A stretch of 64,000 bases of DNA from JBDHWG01 sp046328505. Its GTDB lineage: Bacteria > Chloroflexota > Anaerolineae > Epilineales > JAHCIE01. Shown in pieces: positions 33,947 to 45,855 of the stretch (within the stretch, counting starts at the first letter, position 1; each line of letters opens with the position of its first letter). The notes beneath the pieces are model-generated. The model did not search any database. It was not told the origin of the DNA and was given only the letters and a program-made list of their open reading frames with translations. Location: positions 1,488,001 to 1,552,000 of the forward strand of contig JAXLWL010000002.1 in the NCBI GenBank assembly GCA_046328505.1. The letters are read 5' to 3'. The position numbers and the translations under genes were made by a program.

Positions 33947-34600
33947 ATGGAGATTTCCTGGCTCGGCTATAGCGCCTTCCGCATCAAGAGCCGCGACGGC
34001 TTTGTGGTGCAGGACCCATACTCCGGCAAGACACTCGGTGTACCCTCGATCGCGCGCACAACCGCCGATATCGTGACCATCAGCCATGAGCACGCCGGCC
34101 ACAATAACGCGGACGCCGTCAAGGGTGACCCGTACGTGGTCCGTGGCCCCGGCGAGTACGAAGTCAAAGGCATCTTTGTCTTCGGCATCCCCACGTACCA
34201 CGACGCCAAGAAGGGCGCGGTCCATGGCTCCAACACTGTCTACGTGCTGGACACTGAGGAGATGCGGGTCTGCCATCTAGGGGACCTCGGGCACATACCG
34301 ACGCAGACCCAGGCCGAGGGCATTGGCTCGGTCGATGTCTTGTTCGTGCCGGTTGGCGGCGGGAACGCCTTGACCCCCAGCCAGGCCGTCGAGGTCATCA
34401 ACATGCTCGACCCACGAATCGTCATCCCCATGCACTACAGCATGGAGGGCGAGGATGGGAAGCTCGAGAAGCTCGACAAGTTCCTGCGCGCAATGGGCAT
34501 GGAGGAAAAAGAGGTATCGCATCAGGACACCCTGAAGGTGACCAAGAAGGATCTACCCGAAGACGGCACTCAGGTCGTCGTGCTGGAGCCCAAGCGCTAA
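33947..34600 (+). CDS. MBL-fold metallo-hydrolase (UlaG-like)
   Basis: Metallo-beta-lactamase-fold protein of 217 residues. Metal motif TISHEHAGHNN near 44-54 (the usual Asp of HxHxDH is Gly, as I recall from this subgroup), GPGEYEVKGIFVFG near 75, HGSNTVYVLD near 98, HLGDLGH near 116 and the late HYSMEG near 165. This is the Lactamase_B_3/UlaG-like subfamily; reaction unknown. Start ATG 33947 fits the family first strand (ISWLGYSAFRI). First of a co-directional row of metal-dependent hydrolase genes. Confidence 0.87.
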   Translation: MEISWLGYSAFRIKSRDGFVVQDPYSGKTLGVPSIARTTADIVTISHEHAGHNNADAVKGDPYVVRGPGEYEVKGIFVFGIPTYHDAKKGAVHGSNTVYVLDTEEMRVCHLGDLGHIPTQTQAEGIGSVDVLFVPVGGGNALTPSQAVEVINMLDPRIVIPMHYSMEGEDGKLEKLDKFLRAMGMEEKEVSHQDTLKVTKKDLPEDGTQVVVLEPKR

Positions 34601-34628
34601 TCGCCGCGCCTGCGAGGACCGCGCCCTC

Positions 34629-35168
34629 ATGCCGCACTACTACCGTTTCCCGCAGGCCGTGGAAGAGGCGCTGGCCGCGCTAGACCAATCGGAGCTAGGC
34701 CGCGTCTGGGCGAACTATCTGCGCCAGAGCCGCATCCAGGTCGTGTTCAACAGCACACTGGGAGGCCCCGGGGGAACAACCTGGCTTGGCTGGCGCATCT
34801 ACTTCCCGGCCAGCATGCGGACGTACCTGGAGCCGGACCGCCTGGTGCACGAGCTCGTCCACACGACGCAGGCCCCCTACCTCTTCGGGAGCCTGGAGCA
34901 CGAGCGTGCCGCGTACATTGTCCAGTATCAGTACCTGGCCAGTGTCGCCGCCGCACCACCGTCCCGCGACTTCTTCATGGATGTGGTGCGAAATCTGCAA
35001 GACGGCGGCGACGCGGCATACGACTGGATCCGGGATCGAGGGCCGTACTACCACAGCTTCCCGGTCGAGAACCCGCGGTTACGCGACGTCCGGGCGTGGA
35101 TGCCGCAGGTGCAATATGCCCTCTCAGTAAGCTGGCACCGTATGCGCGGCAACGTGTCGAAGGGATAA
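34629..35168 (+). CDS. Putative zinc metallopeptidase-like protein (HELVH)
   Basis: Protein of 179 residues, no named family recognised. HELVHTTQ (76-83) followed 12 residues later by HERAAY gives a gluzincin-like HExxH plus Glu layout. The segment resembles the HELTH-Q helix of DUF4157/eCIS-core proteins, but the rest does not fit clearly. No signal peptide. It is followed after one base by the next metallopeptidase gene, so translation is likely coupled. Confidence 0.7.
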   Translation: MPHYYRFPQAVEEALAALDQSELGRVWANYLRQSRIQVVFNSTLGGPGGTTWLGWRIYFPASMRTYLEPDRLVHELVHTTQAPYLFGSLEHERAAYIVQYQYLASVAAAPPSRDFFMDVVRNLQDGGDAAYDWIRDRGPYYHSFPVENPRLRDVRAWMPQVQYALSVSWHRMRGNVSKG

Positions 35169-35169
35169 C

Positions 35170-35550
35170 ATGCACCCTGATCATTTCGAGCAACTCGTGG
35201 CGGATGCTCTCGACAGCCTGCCGCCCGAGCTCATGCCCTATCTGGAGAACGTTGCGGTCGTGATCGAAGAGTGGCCCAACTCGAGCCACTATTCCCGCGT
35301 GCGTGTCTCCCCGGGCGCCTTGCTCCTCGGGCTGTATGAGGGTGTGCCCCGGCCGCGCCGTCCCTCGTCCCTGACACTCGTTCCACCGGACAAGATCACC
35401 ATTTTCCGTGGACCGATCGAGTACCTGTATCCAGGTGAAGGGCCTGCCCGCGATGACCTCGTCCGTGAGCAGGTCCGGCGCACGGTGCTGCACGAAGTCG
35501 GCCACCATTTCGGGTTCGGCGAAGAGCAGCTCCGGCGGCTGGGCTACTGA
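35170..35550 (+). CDS. Minimal-MMP-like zincin (metallopeptidase family, DUF1025 type)
   Basis: Small protein of 126 residues. HFEQLVADALDSLPPEL at the start and TVLHEVGHHFGFGEEQL at the end match the zincin_1 (PF06262-type) family; the motif HEVGHHFG supplies the zinc ligands and catalytic Glu. Function in cells is not known. Paralogue of the next gene. Starts one base after the previous stop. Confidence 0.9.
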   Translation: MHPDHFEQLVADALDSLPPELMPYLENVAVVIEEWPNSSHYSRVRVSPGALLLGLYEGVPRPRRPSSLTLVPPDKITIFRGPIEYLYPGEGPARDDLVREQVRRTVLHEVGHHFGFGEEQLRRLGY

Positions 35551-35562
35551 GATAGAGCGACA

Positions 35563-35994
35563 ATGCCCCCATCTGATTCGGAAGACAAGCGCCGCACACC
35601 CCGCGCCGTGGGCCGCCGCCCGCGGCGCCGCCACACCCGCATCGACCGTTTCGAGCGGCTGGTGGCCGAGGTCGTCGACTCACTGCCGGAGCAGTTTCTG
35701 CCCTATCTCGAAAAGGTGGCCATCGTTATCGAGAACTGGCCCGACGAAGAAGACCTCGCCGACCTGGGTTTGGGACCTGACGAGACGCTGTTCGGGCTGC
35801 ATCGCGGGCCGCCTCTTGGCGCGTACGACAACATGCTCACGCCACCTATGATCGTCATTTATAGAGGCCCGATCCTCGAAGAGTGCGACACGGATGAAGA
35901 TGTTCGGCGCGAGGTGCGCACGACCGTGCTTCACGAAGTAGGCCACTTCTTCGGGTTGAGCGAGGACGACCTGACTCGCCTCGGCCTCGACTGA
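35563..35994 (+). CDS. Minimal-MMP-like zincin, paralogue
   Basis: Protein of 143 residues, tandem paralogue of the gene at 35170. After a basic N-terminal tail of about 25 residues (Arg-rich) it has FERLVAEVVDSLPEQF and VLHEVGHFFGLSEDDL, with the shared middle FLPYLEKVAIVIENWP matching MPYLENVAVVIEEWP of its partner. The basic tail is absent from the first copy. It is ten bases before the M16 gene. Confidence 0.9.
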   Translation: MPPSDSEDKRRTPRAVGRRPRRRHTRIDRFERLVAEVVDSLPEQFLPYLEKVAIVIENWPDEEDLADLGLGPDETLFGLHRGPPLGAYDNMLTPPMIVIYRGPILEECDTDEDVRREVRTTVLHEVGHFFGLSEDDLTRLGLD

Positions 35995-36004
35995 GTCCGC
36001 AGCT

Positions 36005-37321
36005 ATGGAGTTCCCGACCCTCGCGCGGCCTAACCTGGCCGACCAGTACACTCTGACGCGGCTGCCCAACGGCCTGCGCGTGATTACCGTTCCCCTGCCC
36101 GACCGCTACTCCGTCACAGCCGCGTTCTATGTTGGGGTTGGGGCGCGTCACGAGGCCCCAGACATATCGGGCGCATCCCACTTCATCGAACACATGGCGT
36201 TCAAAGGCACGCAACGCTACCCCACGCCTGAGGCTGTCGGGCAGGCCATCGAGGGCGTCGGGGGCGCGCTCGATGCCTTCACCTCGGATGACCGCACGGG
36301 TTACATCGCCCGGGTTCCCGCCGCCCGCCTGCCGATCGCAATCGATCTGGTGGCTGACATGCTGCGCCGGCCGAAGCTGCGCGCGGCGGACGTGGCGCGC
36401 GAAAAGCGGGTCATCCTGGAAGAGCTGGCCATGATCCAGGACGAGCCGGAGAGTTGGGTCAGCGTCCTCGGCGATGAGCTGATGTTCGGCGCGCACCCGC
36501 TCGGCCGCGACATCCTCGGCACCGAGCCAAGCCTCAAGGCGATGAACCGCAGCAAGCTTGTCGAACACATGAGGCGCTTCTATCGGCCGGGCAACACCGT
36601 CATCGCCCTCGCCGGCGCTTTCGATCCGGCCGATGCCCTCCCACGGATCGAGGCGGCGCTGGGCGACTGGGAGCCCGCGCCGACGCCGGGCTTCGAGCCG
36701 GCGCCGTCGCTCCCCGCCGGCCCGCTGGTTCGGGTTGAGACTCGGCCTATCGAGCAGGCACATTTGCGCCTCAGCGTGCCTGGTTTCTCGCTGCTCGACC
36801 CGCGCCGCCACGCCTTGCAACTGCTCGGCGCAATCTTGGGGGCCGGCATGAGCTCGCGGCTATTCCTCGAGCTGCGCGAGCGGCAGGCGCTCGCCTACAA
36901 CGTCTACACCGACGAAACCTATCTGCACGACGCAGGCATCCTCAGTGTGTATACGGCAGTAGATCCACGGCGCGCTCCCGACGCTCTGCGCACGATACTT
37001 CGGGAGTTGCGCCGCCTCCGCGATGAGCCTGTCCCAGACGACGAGCTTCAGAGGACGAAGGAGTACCTCAACGGCGGCCTTCTCCTGCGCCTGGAGGATA
37101 CGGCGGAGATTGCCATGTCCCTCGCGGGGCAGGCCGTGGTACGCGACGAAGTCCTGACCGCCTCCGCCATGGCGGCGCGGCTGGCGCGCGTCACCGCCGA
37201 GGATATTCTGACGACAGCACGGCAACTGCTGGCGCCGGACCTGATGTATCTCTCCGTTGTCGGCCCATTTACGGGGCCTGAGCGCTTCGAGAACACACTC
37301 AAGGAAGCTGTGGGTGGTTAG
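36005..37321 (+). CDS. M16-family zinc peptidase (insulinase/PqqL-like)
   Basis: Metallopeptidase of 438 residues. Inverted zinc motif HFIEHMAFKGTQ near 60 (HxxEH) and the third ligand in EKRVILEELAMIQDEPE near 140 are both present, so this is a catalytic M16 subunit. The C-terminal half (about 220-438) has the second M16 domain (LRLSVPGFSLLDPRRHAL, SRLFLELRERQALAYNV). No signal peptide. Fourth protease-type gene in the row. Confidence 0.94.
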   Translation: MEFPTLARPNLADQYTLTRLPNGLRVITVPLPDRYSVTAAFYVGVGARHEAPDISGASHFIEHMAFKGTQRYPTPEAVGQAIEGVGGALDAFTSDDRTGYIARVPAARLPIAIDLVADMLRRPKLRAADVAREKRVILEELAMIQDEPESWVSVLGDELMFGAHPLGRDILGTEPSLKAMNRSKLVEHMRRFYRPGNTVIALAGAFDPADALPRIEAALGDWEPAPTPGFEPAPSLPAGPLVRVETRPIEQAHLRLSVPGFSLLDPRRHALQLLGAILGAGMSSRLFLELRERQALAYNVYTDETYLHDAGILSVYTAVDPRRAPDALRTILRELRRLRDEPVPDDELQRTKEYLNGGLLLRLEDTAEIAMSLAGQAVVRDEVLTASAMAARLARVTAEDILTTARQLLAPDLMYLSVVGPFTGPERFENTLKEAVGG

Positions 37322-38009
37322 GCCGCGCTCCCCCCTCGCGTCGGCAAGATCGGGCATACGGAATCACGACCATGTCGTAGTAAGAAAGACCGCCTGGCGA
37401 CGTCTGATAATCACGCGATGTTGGATTTTGCCTGATAATTGCTTGACAATATACCTGGACGATGGTATACTATTCTTCTGAGTCTAGCGAGGTAGCGCGG
37501 GCGGGCGTGGAGCGCGTAGGCTAAGTCGCGGCAGGCGGGCCGCAAACACAAGGTTGTCTTCAGGTAGACGCAGTTTTATCGCTGTCACTTTGCCACTGTC
37601 AAACCTTCCCACATCGCGTTGGGCGCAGTGTCCAGAGCGCCCGAGTGTCTGGTATACCTGCATTACCGAAGCGCCCATCGCAAGACGCCAGAGAGTCGTA
37701 CGGGCGCATCCCGCATCGCCCCGCTTCATACATAGTTGCCCAGTGCCGGGTAGCGTTTATAGGTGAGCCAAACCCAGTTTGGCGGGCATGAGTCATCGCC
37801 CGCCTATCGTCGCGTCTACGCCCGGCGACCGGATCGTAGACACAGCGTGGCTGAAGTGTCGAGCAAAGGTGTTGACATCCGTTTGCGCTGGTGGACCGAG
37901 AGCTTCCGTCCGGTCTCCTGCCCCCACCCCGCGAACGCGTCAACGGACATCCACTTTGCCTGCTGCGTGATCTTCAGTTAGTCACCTCTGATCTGTGAGG
38001 AGGACGCCC
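37322..38009 (+). other. Long untranslated leader region of rpoC
   Basis: A 690-base gap with no credible gene (only short shadow frames). A strong promoter sits at 37443-37471, and about 530 bases of predicted leader follow. Two adjoining hairpins are clear: GCCAAA/TTTGGC (37767-37783) and GGCGGGC/GCCCGCC (37781-37804). I see no ribosomal-protein, T-box or known riboswitch pattern. Confidence 0.6.
37443..37471 (+). promoter_or_regulatory. Strong promoter of rpoC
   Basis: TTGACA (37443-37448), 17-base spacer, TATACT (37466-37471). About 540 bases upstream of the rpoC start. Confidence 0.85.
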
Positions 38010-42360
<4,351 letters not shown>

Positions 42361-42426
42361 ATCCCCTAGGTGCGCGGCGTGTGAGGCTGTGATGCCTTAC
42401 ACGCCACGCCCCGGATGTGAGGTATT

Positions 42427-43758
42427 GTGAACGAGGAGCAGAAGAGCCAGCAATCTGAGATGTGGGCCGCCCTGGAGTCAGAGGAATATGGCTATCAGGA
42501 GCTTCAACGCGGCGAGATTCGCACCGGTGTGGTCGTCGACAAGACCCCCGACCGGATGATCGTCGACCTGGGGGCCAAGACCGAGGGTATTGTTCCGGCC
42601 GATGACCTGGCGCAGCTAGGGCCTGAAGCCGTGGCCCGCATCAAGGTCGGCGACGAGGTTTCGGTCTACGTCGTGCGTACCGATGGGAACAGCGGCGAGG
42701 TGATCGTCTCGCTGTCGCGTGCCCGCGGGCAGCAGGACTGGAATCACGCCAATGATCTGCTGAACAGCGGTGAGATCGTCGAGGCGAAAGTCGTCGGCCA
42801 GAACAAGGGCGGGCTAATCGTCCAGCTAGGCCAGCTCCAGGCATTTGTCCCCAGATCGCACATCGTGCTTGAATCGGGCATGGGCGAGAATCTGGCCCAG
42901 ATGGTTGGGCAGACCATCCCCATCAAGATCATCGAAGTAGACCGCCGTCAGCGACGGCTTATCGCATCTGAGCGGGCTGCCTGGAAGGAATGGCGACGTG
43001 GGCAGAAGGAGCGCCTGCTCGACCAGCTCGCCGAGGGCGCCGTCGTCAAGGGGCGTGTGACCTCGATCACGGACTTCGGCGTGTTTGTCGATCTCGGCGG
43101 AGCCGACGGCCTCATCCATGTCTCCGAGCTGTCCTGGGATCGCAACGTCCAGCCCAAGGACGTCCTGCGTGTCGGCGAGGAAGTCGAGGTCTACGTTCTG
43201 AACGTGGATCGTGACCGCAACCGCATCGGCCTGAGCCTCAAGCGGCTGCGCGCCGACCCGTGGAGCACCCTCGCCGAGCGCTACCAGCCCGGCCAGCTCG
43301 TCCAGGGAACGATTACCAACCTGGCGAAGTTCGGCGCTTTTGCCCGCATAGACGAAGGTGTGGAGGGATTGATCCACATCTCGGAGCTGGCGGATCACCC
43401 GGTGAACAATCCGGCCGACGTCGTGCACGAAGGTCAGGTCGTGACGGTGAAGGTGCTGGGCGTGGACACACAGCGGAAGCGCGTGAGCCTGAGCCTACGC
43501 CAGGCCGAAGGCTCGGCGCCTGCCCAGGCCGAAGCGTTGCAAGCGCCGGAAGTCGAGGAAGCGCCGACGCAGCCCGATGAGGTTGAGGAGCCTGAGGCTG
43601 AGGTTGCACCGCCCGTGCAGGCTGAAGCCCTTGAGGCGACGGAAGCCGCAGATGCCGAACCTGTCGAGGCAAGCGCCGCGGAAGCCGAACCGGACGAAAT
43701 GAACGACGCTGAACCAGACGAAGCCCCAGCGCCGTCCACCACGACGGACAAGGAGTAG
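42427..43758 (+). CDS. Ribosomal protein S1-like, four S1 domains
   Basis: RNA-binding protein of 443 residues with four S1 OB-fold domains at about 30-100 (GVVVDKTPDRMIVDLGAK), 115-180 (VEAKVVGQNKGGLIVQLGQL), 198-270 (VVKGRVTSITDFGVFVDLGG) and 285-355 (VQGTITNLAKFGAFARIDEG). The last 80 residues are acidic and Ala/Glu-rich. S1 helps mRNA bind the 30S subunit; four-domain forms occur in non-proteobacteria. GTG 42427 follows GAGGT. It sits between rpoC and the zinc-ribbon/cold-shock gene. Confidence 0.9.
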   Translation: MNEEQKSQQSEMWAALESEEYGYQELQRGEIRTGVVVDKTPDRMIVDLGAKTEGIVPADDLAQLGPEAVARIKVGDEVSVYVVRTDGNSGEVIVSLSRARGQQDWNHANDLLNSGEIVEAKVVGQNKGGLIVQLGQLQAFVPRSHIVLESGMGENLAQMVGQTIPIKIIEVDRRQRRLIASERAAWKEWRRGQKERLLDQLAEGAVVKGRVTSITDFGVFVDLGGADGLIHVSELSWDRNVQPKDVLRVGEEVEVYVLNVDRDRNRIGLSLKRLRADPWSTLAERYQPGQLVQGTITNLAKFGAFARIDEGVEGLIHISELADHPVNNPADVVHEGQVVTVKVLGVDTQRKRVSLSLRQAEGSAPAQAEALQAPEVEEAPTQPDEVEEPEAEVAPPVQAEALEATEAADAEPVEASAAEAEPDEMNDAEPDEAPAPSTTTDKE

Positions 43759-43761
43759 GTC

Positions 43762-44331
43762 GTGGGTAGGTCACGACGACACGATTCGTATAAGCCGGCC
43801 AAGCCCACTGCGACCGCATCGGGGCCAGCCGCCGGCCGATTTGCAGATCAGCTGCTCACATGCGAGCAGTGCGGACGCCAGTTTGTCTTCACGGTTGAGC
43901 AGCAGCGCCGCCGGGCTGACCTTGGTCTGCCTCTGGAAGCGCCGACGCTCTGCCCGACCTGCGCCCCGGCTGACTACGCCGCCCCTGCCACCGAGCAGCG
44001 GCAGGATCGACGCCCTGAACCGGCGCCGGCCCGCGTTGCGGTCGCTCCGGCGGCTGCATCGCGCCCCCGAACGGAGCGAGACCCGAGCGACAGACGGGAC
44101 AGCCAGGAGTCGGGGCCGGGCTACACCGTGCGGTCCCTCGGCCACGTTAAGTGGTACGACGAGGAGCGGGGTTACGGCTTCATTGTCGACGACGAGAGCG
44201 GCGAGGAGTACTTTGTCCATCAGTCGGCCCTCGAGGCCGGCACAACGGCGCTGTTCGAAGGCCAGTCCGTCGAGTTCGAGGTCACCCACCGGCAGAAAGG
44301 CCCCGAGGCCATCTACATTCTCACGCTCTAG
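43762..44331 (+). CDS. Zinc-ribbon plus cold-shock domain fusion protein
   Basis: RNA-binding protein of 189 residues. A treble-clef or zinc-ribbon lies at about 30-70: LTCEQCGRQFVFTVEQQ and the second CxxC in LCPTCAP. A low-complexity Ala/Arg/Pro linker (about 72-125) follows, then a cold-shock OB domain (GHVKWYDEERGYGFIVDDES, then EYFVHQSAL). The RNP1-like segment GYGFI is intact; the second RNP motif is close to FVHQS. AAGGAG precedes GTG 43762. It is three bases after the S1-like stop and ends at a strong terminator, so S1 and this protein form one unit. Confidence 0.88.
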   Translation: MGRSRRHDSYKPAKPTATASGPAAGRFADQLLTCEQCGRQFVFTVEQQRRRADLGLPLEAPTLCPTCAPADYAAPATEQRQDRRPEPAPARVAVAPAAASRPRTERDPSDRRDSQESGPGYTVRSLGHVKWYDEERGYGFIVDDESGEEYFVHQSALEAGTTALFEGQSVEFEVTHRQKGPEAIYILTL

Positions 44332-44351
44332 TTCTGGTTCCTGAAATCATT

Positions 44352-44389
44352 GAGGGATGAGCGCCGACTGGGGCGCTCATCCCTCTTTT
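44352..44389 (+). terminator. Strong terminator of the S1/cold-shock unit
   Basis: 14-pair perfect stem (44352-44365 with 44372-44385), six-base loop and TTTTC after it. Confidence 0.95.
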
Positions 44390-44411
44390 CATTTCCCCCG
44401 ACGTGCGCTCG

Positions 44412-45755
44412 CTAGGGTGACCAGGCCGGGGCGTAGAGCGGGCCTGAGGCTATCGCCGTCGGCGTCCCACTCCCGTCCTGGTTGATCGCGTAGACGAGGA
44501 CATTGCCGCCGCTCGAGCTCGCGTAGGCTATCTGCGCCCCCGAGCCCGACCACGTCGGCTGCGAGGACACTGTGCCGCCCTGCGAGACCGTTATCTGCAT
44601 GTCGCCCGTCCCGTTTGGCGTTATGCTATAGATTTCCCAGTTGCCCGTGCGATTGGAAGCGTAGGCGATACGGTTCCCCTGGGGTGACCAGCGGGGCCAC
44701 GTGTTCGTGCCCAACGCGAACGTCAGCTGGCGGAGGTTGTAGCCGTCCGCAGTCATCACCCATATCTGGTCGCGCCCGCCGCGCGCCGCGTTGTCGCCGC
44801 GGCGGTTGCTGGCAAAGACGATCATTGTCCCATCGGGCGAGTAGGATGGCATTCGGCTCGACGAAGATCGGTAGAAATTGTCGTACGGGCTGGATGTTGG
44901 CGCCCCTGTCGGCGTCGGTGAGATGTAGGGGGTCGAAGTCGGCGTCGAGGTCGCAGTTGGGCCGATGGGCGTCGACGTAGGCTGGTCCGGCGACTGTGGC
45001 CACGTCAGGCGATAGGTGTATTGATTGTCACCCCGAATGTCGATCGGCGTGGTCGCGTTGGCAGGCACGCGGTAGATGTCGAAGCCGTCGAAGGCGCCCG
45101 CATCAGAGGCAAAGGCGATCCACTGCGTGCCACTCGCATCCGTGGGCGGCGGCGACCAGGTGGGGTTCATGTTCGTCACGGACGCGACGTTGTTGCCCGT
45201 GGGTGGACACGTGGCGTCGGTATTGGTCAGGCGCGTCACGCTCCCGCCATTGATGTCCATGCGGTAGATTTCATAGTGCGTCGGACAGGACGGGTAGTCG
45301 CGGTTGGTAGCGAAGGCGATAGCCTGACCGTCCCAGGACAAGGCCGGGTCGACATCGTCAACGGTGGCCGTTTGAGACACGAGCGTGGGTTGACCATTCC
45401 CAACGCGCTTGTAGATCTGCCAGTGCCCGTTCACGCTCTGTGCCCAGAGCAATGGATAATCTGTTGACTGGATGGTGGCTGTGGGCGTAGGCGTCGGCGA
45501 GAGAACACGCGTCGCCGTGGCGGTGCTCGTCGGGGTCGACGTTGGGGTCGGCCGCAGTGTGACGGCCTGCATTAACAGGGGCATATACAGCGGCCGCGCG
45601 GTGTTCGTCGCTTCAGGCGCCAGGGCAGCGCGCTGATACATGGTCTCGGTCTGCGCCGCAGGAGAAGTCACGTATACTCCCAGGATCGCAGCAACGATGC
45701 CCAGGGCCCCTAACAAACCGAGAATCACGCGCGTCGGGCGGACCGGCACACGCAT
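44412..45755 (-). CDS. Secreted TolB-like beta-propeller protein
   Basis: Exported protein of 447 residues. N-terminal hydrophobic signal or anchor (residues about 10-30), then PLYMPLLM and a Thr/Pro/Ala linker (about 68-95). The rest has PD40/WD40-like propeller blades such as PALSWDGQAIAFATNRD, MPSYSPDGTMIVFASNR and PRWSPQGNRIAYASNR. A second Thr/Pro linker splits the blades (about 257-290). Role unknown; TolB-type propellers bind proteins or sugars. Start 45755 has GGGAGA upstream; it is the first ATG of the TTG-ATG pair. Confidence 0.87.
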   Translation of the reverse strand: MRVPVRPTRVILGLLGALGIVAAILGVYVTSPAAQTETMYQRAALAPEATNTARPLYMPLLMQAVTLRPTPTSTPTSTATATRVLSPTPTPTATIQSTDYPLLWAQSVNGHWQIYKRVGNGQPTLVSQTATVDDVDPALSWDGQAIAFATNRDYPSCPTHYEIYRMDINGGSVTRLTNTDATCPPTGNNVASVTNMNPTWSPPPTDASGTQWIAFASDAGAFDGFDIYRVPANATTPIDIRGDNQYTYRLTWPQSPDQPTSTPIGPTATSTPTSTPYISPTPTGAPTSSPYDNFYRSSSSRMPSYSPDGTMIVFASNRRGDNAARGGRDQIWVMTADGYNLRQLTFALGTNTWPRWSPQGNRIAYASNRTGNWEIYSITPNGTGDMQITVSQGGTVSSQPTWSGSGAQIAYASSSGGNVLVYAINQDGSGTPTAIASGPLYAPAWSP

Positions 45756-45855
45756 CAATGAGTCTCCCGGGAGGCGGTGCGCCTCCTAAACGAAATAACC
45801 GCCAGGCTAGCCTCAAAGGATGGAGGCCGTGGCGGCGAGGGCATTATACCACGGC

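Noticed and set aside
37871..37905. TTGACA at 37871 as a second rpoC promoter
   Set aside because: No -10 hexamer at 16-18 bases; the promoter at 37443 is complete.
37554..37981. Short frames in the rpoC leader
   Set aside because: Several overlapping short frames in all phases, no ribosome sites, no motifs; better explained as untranslated leader.
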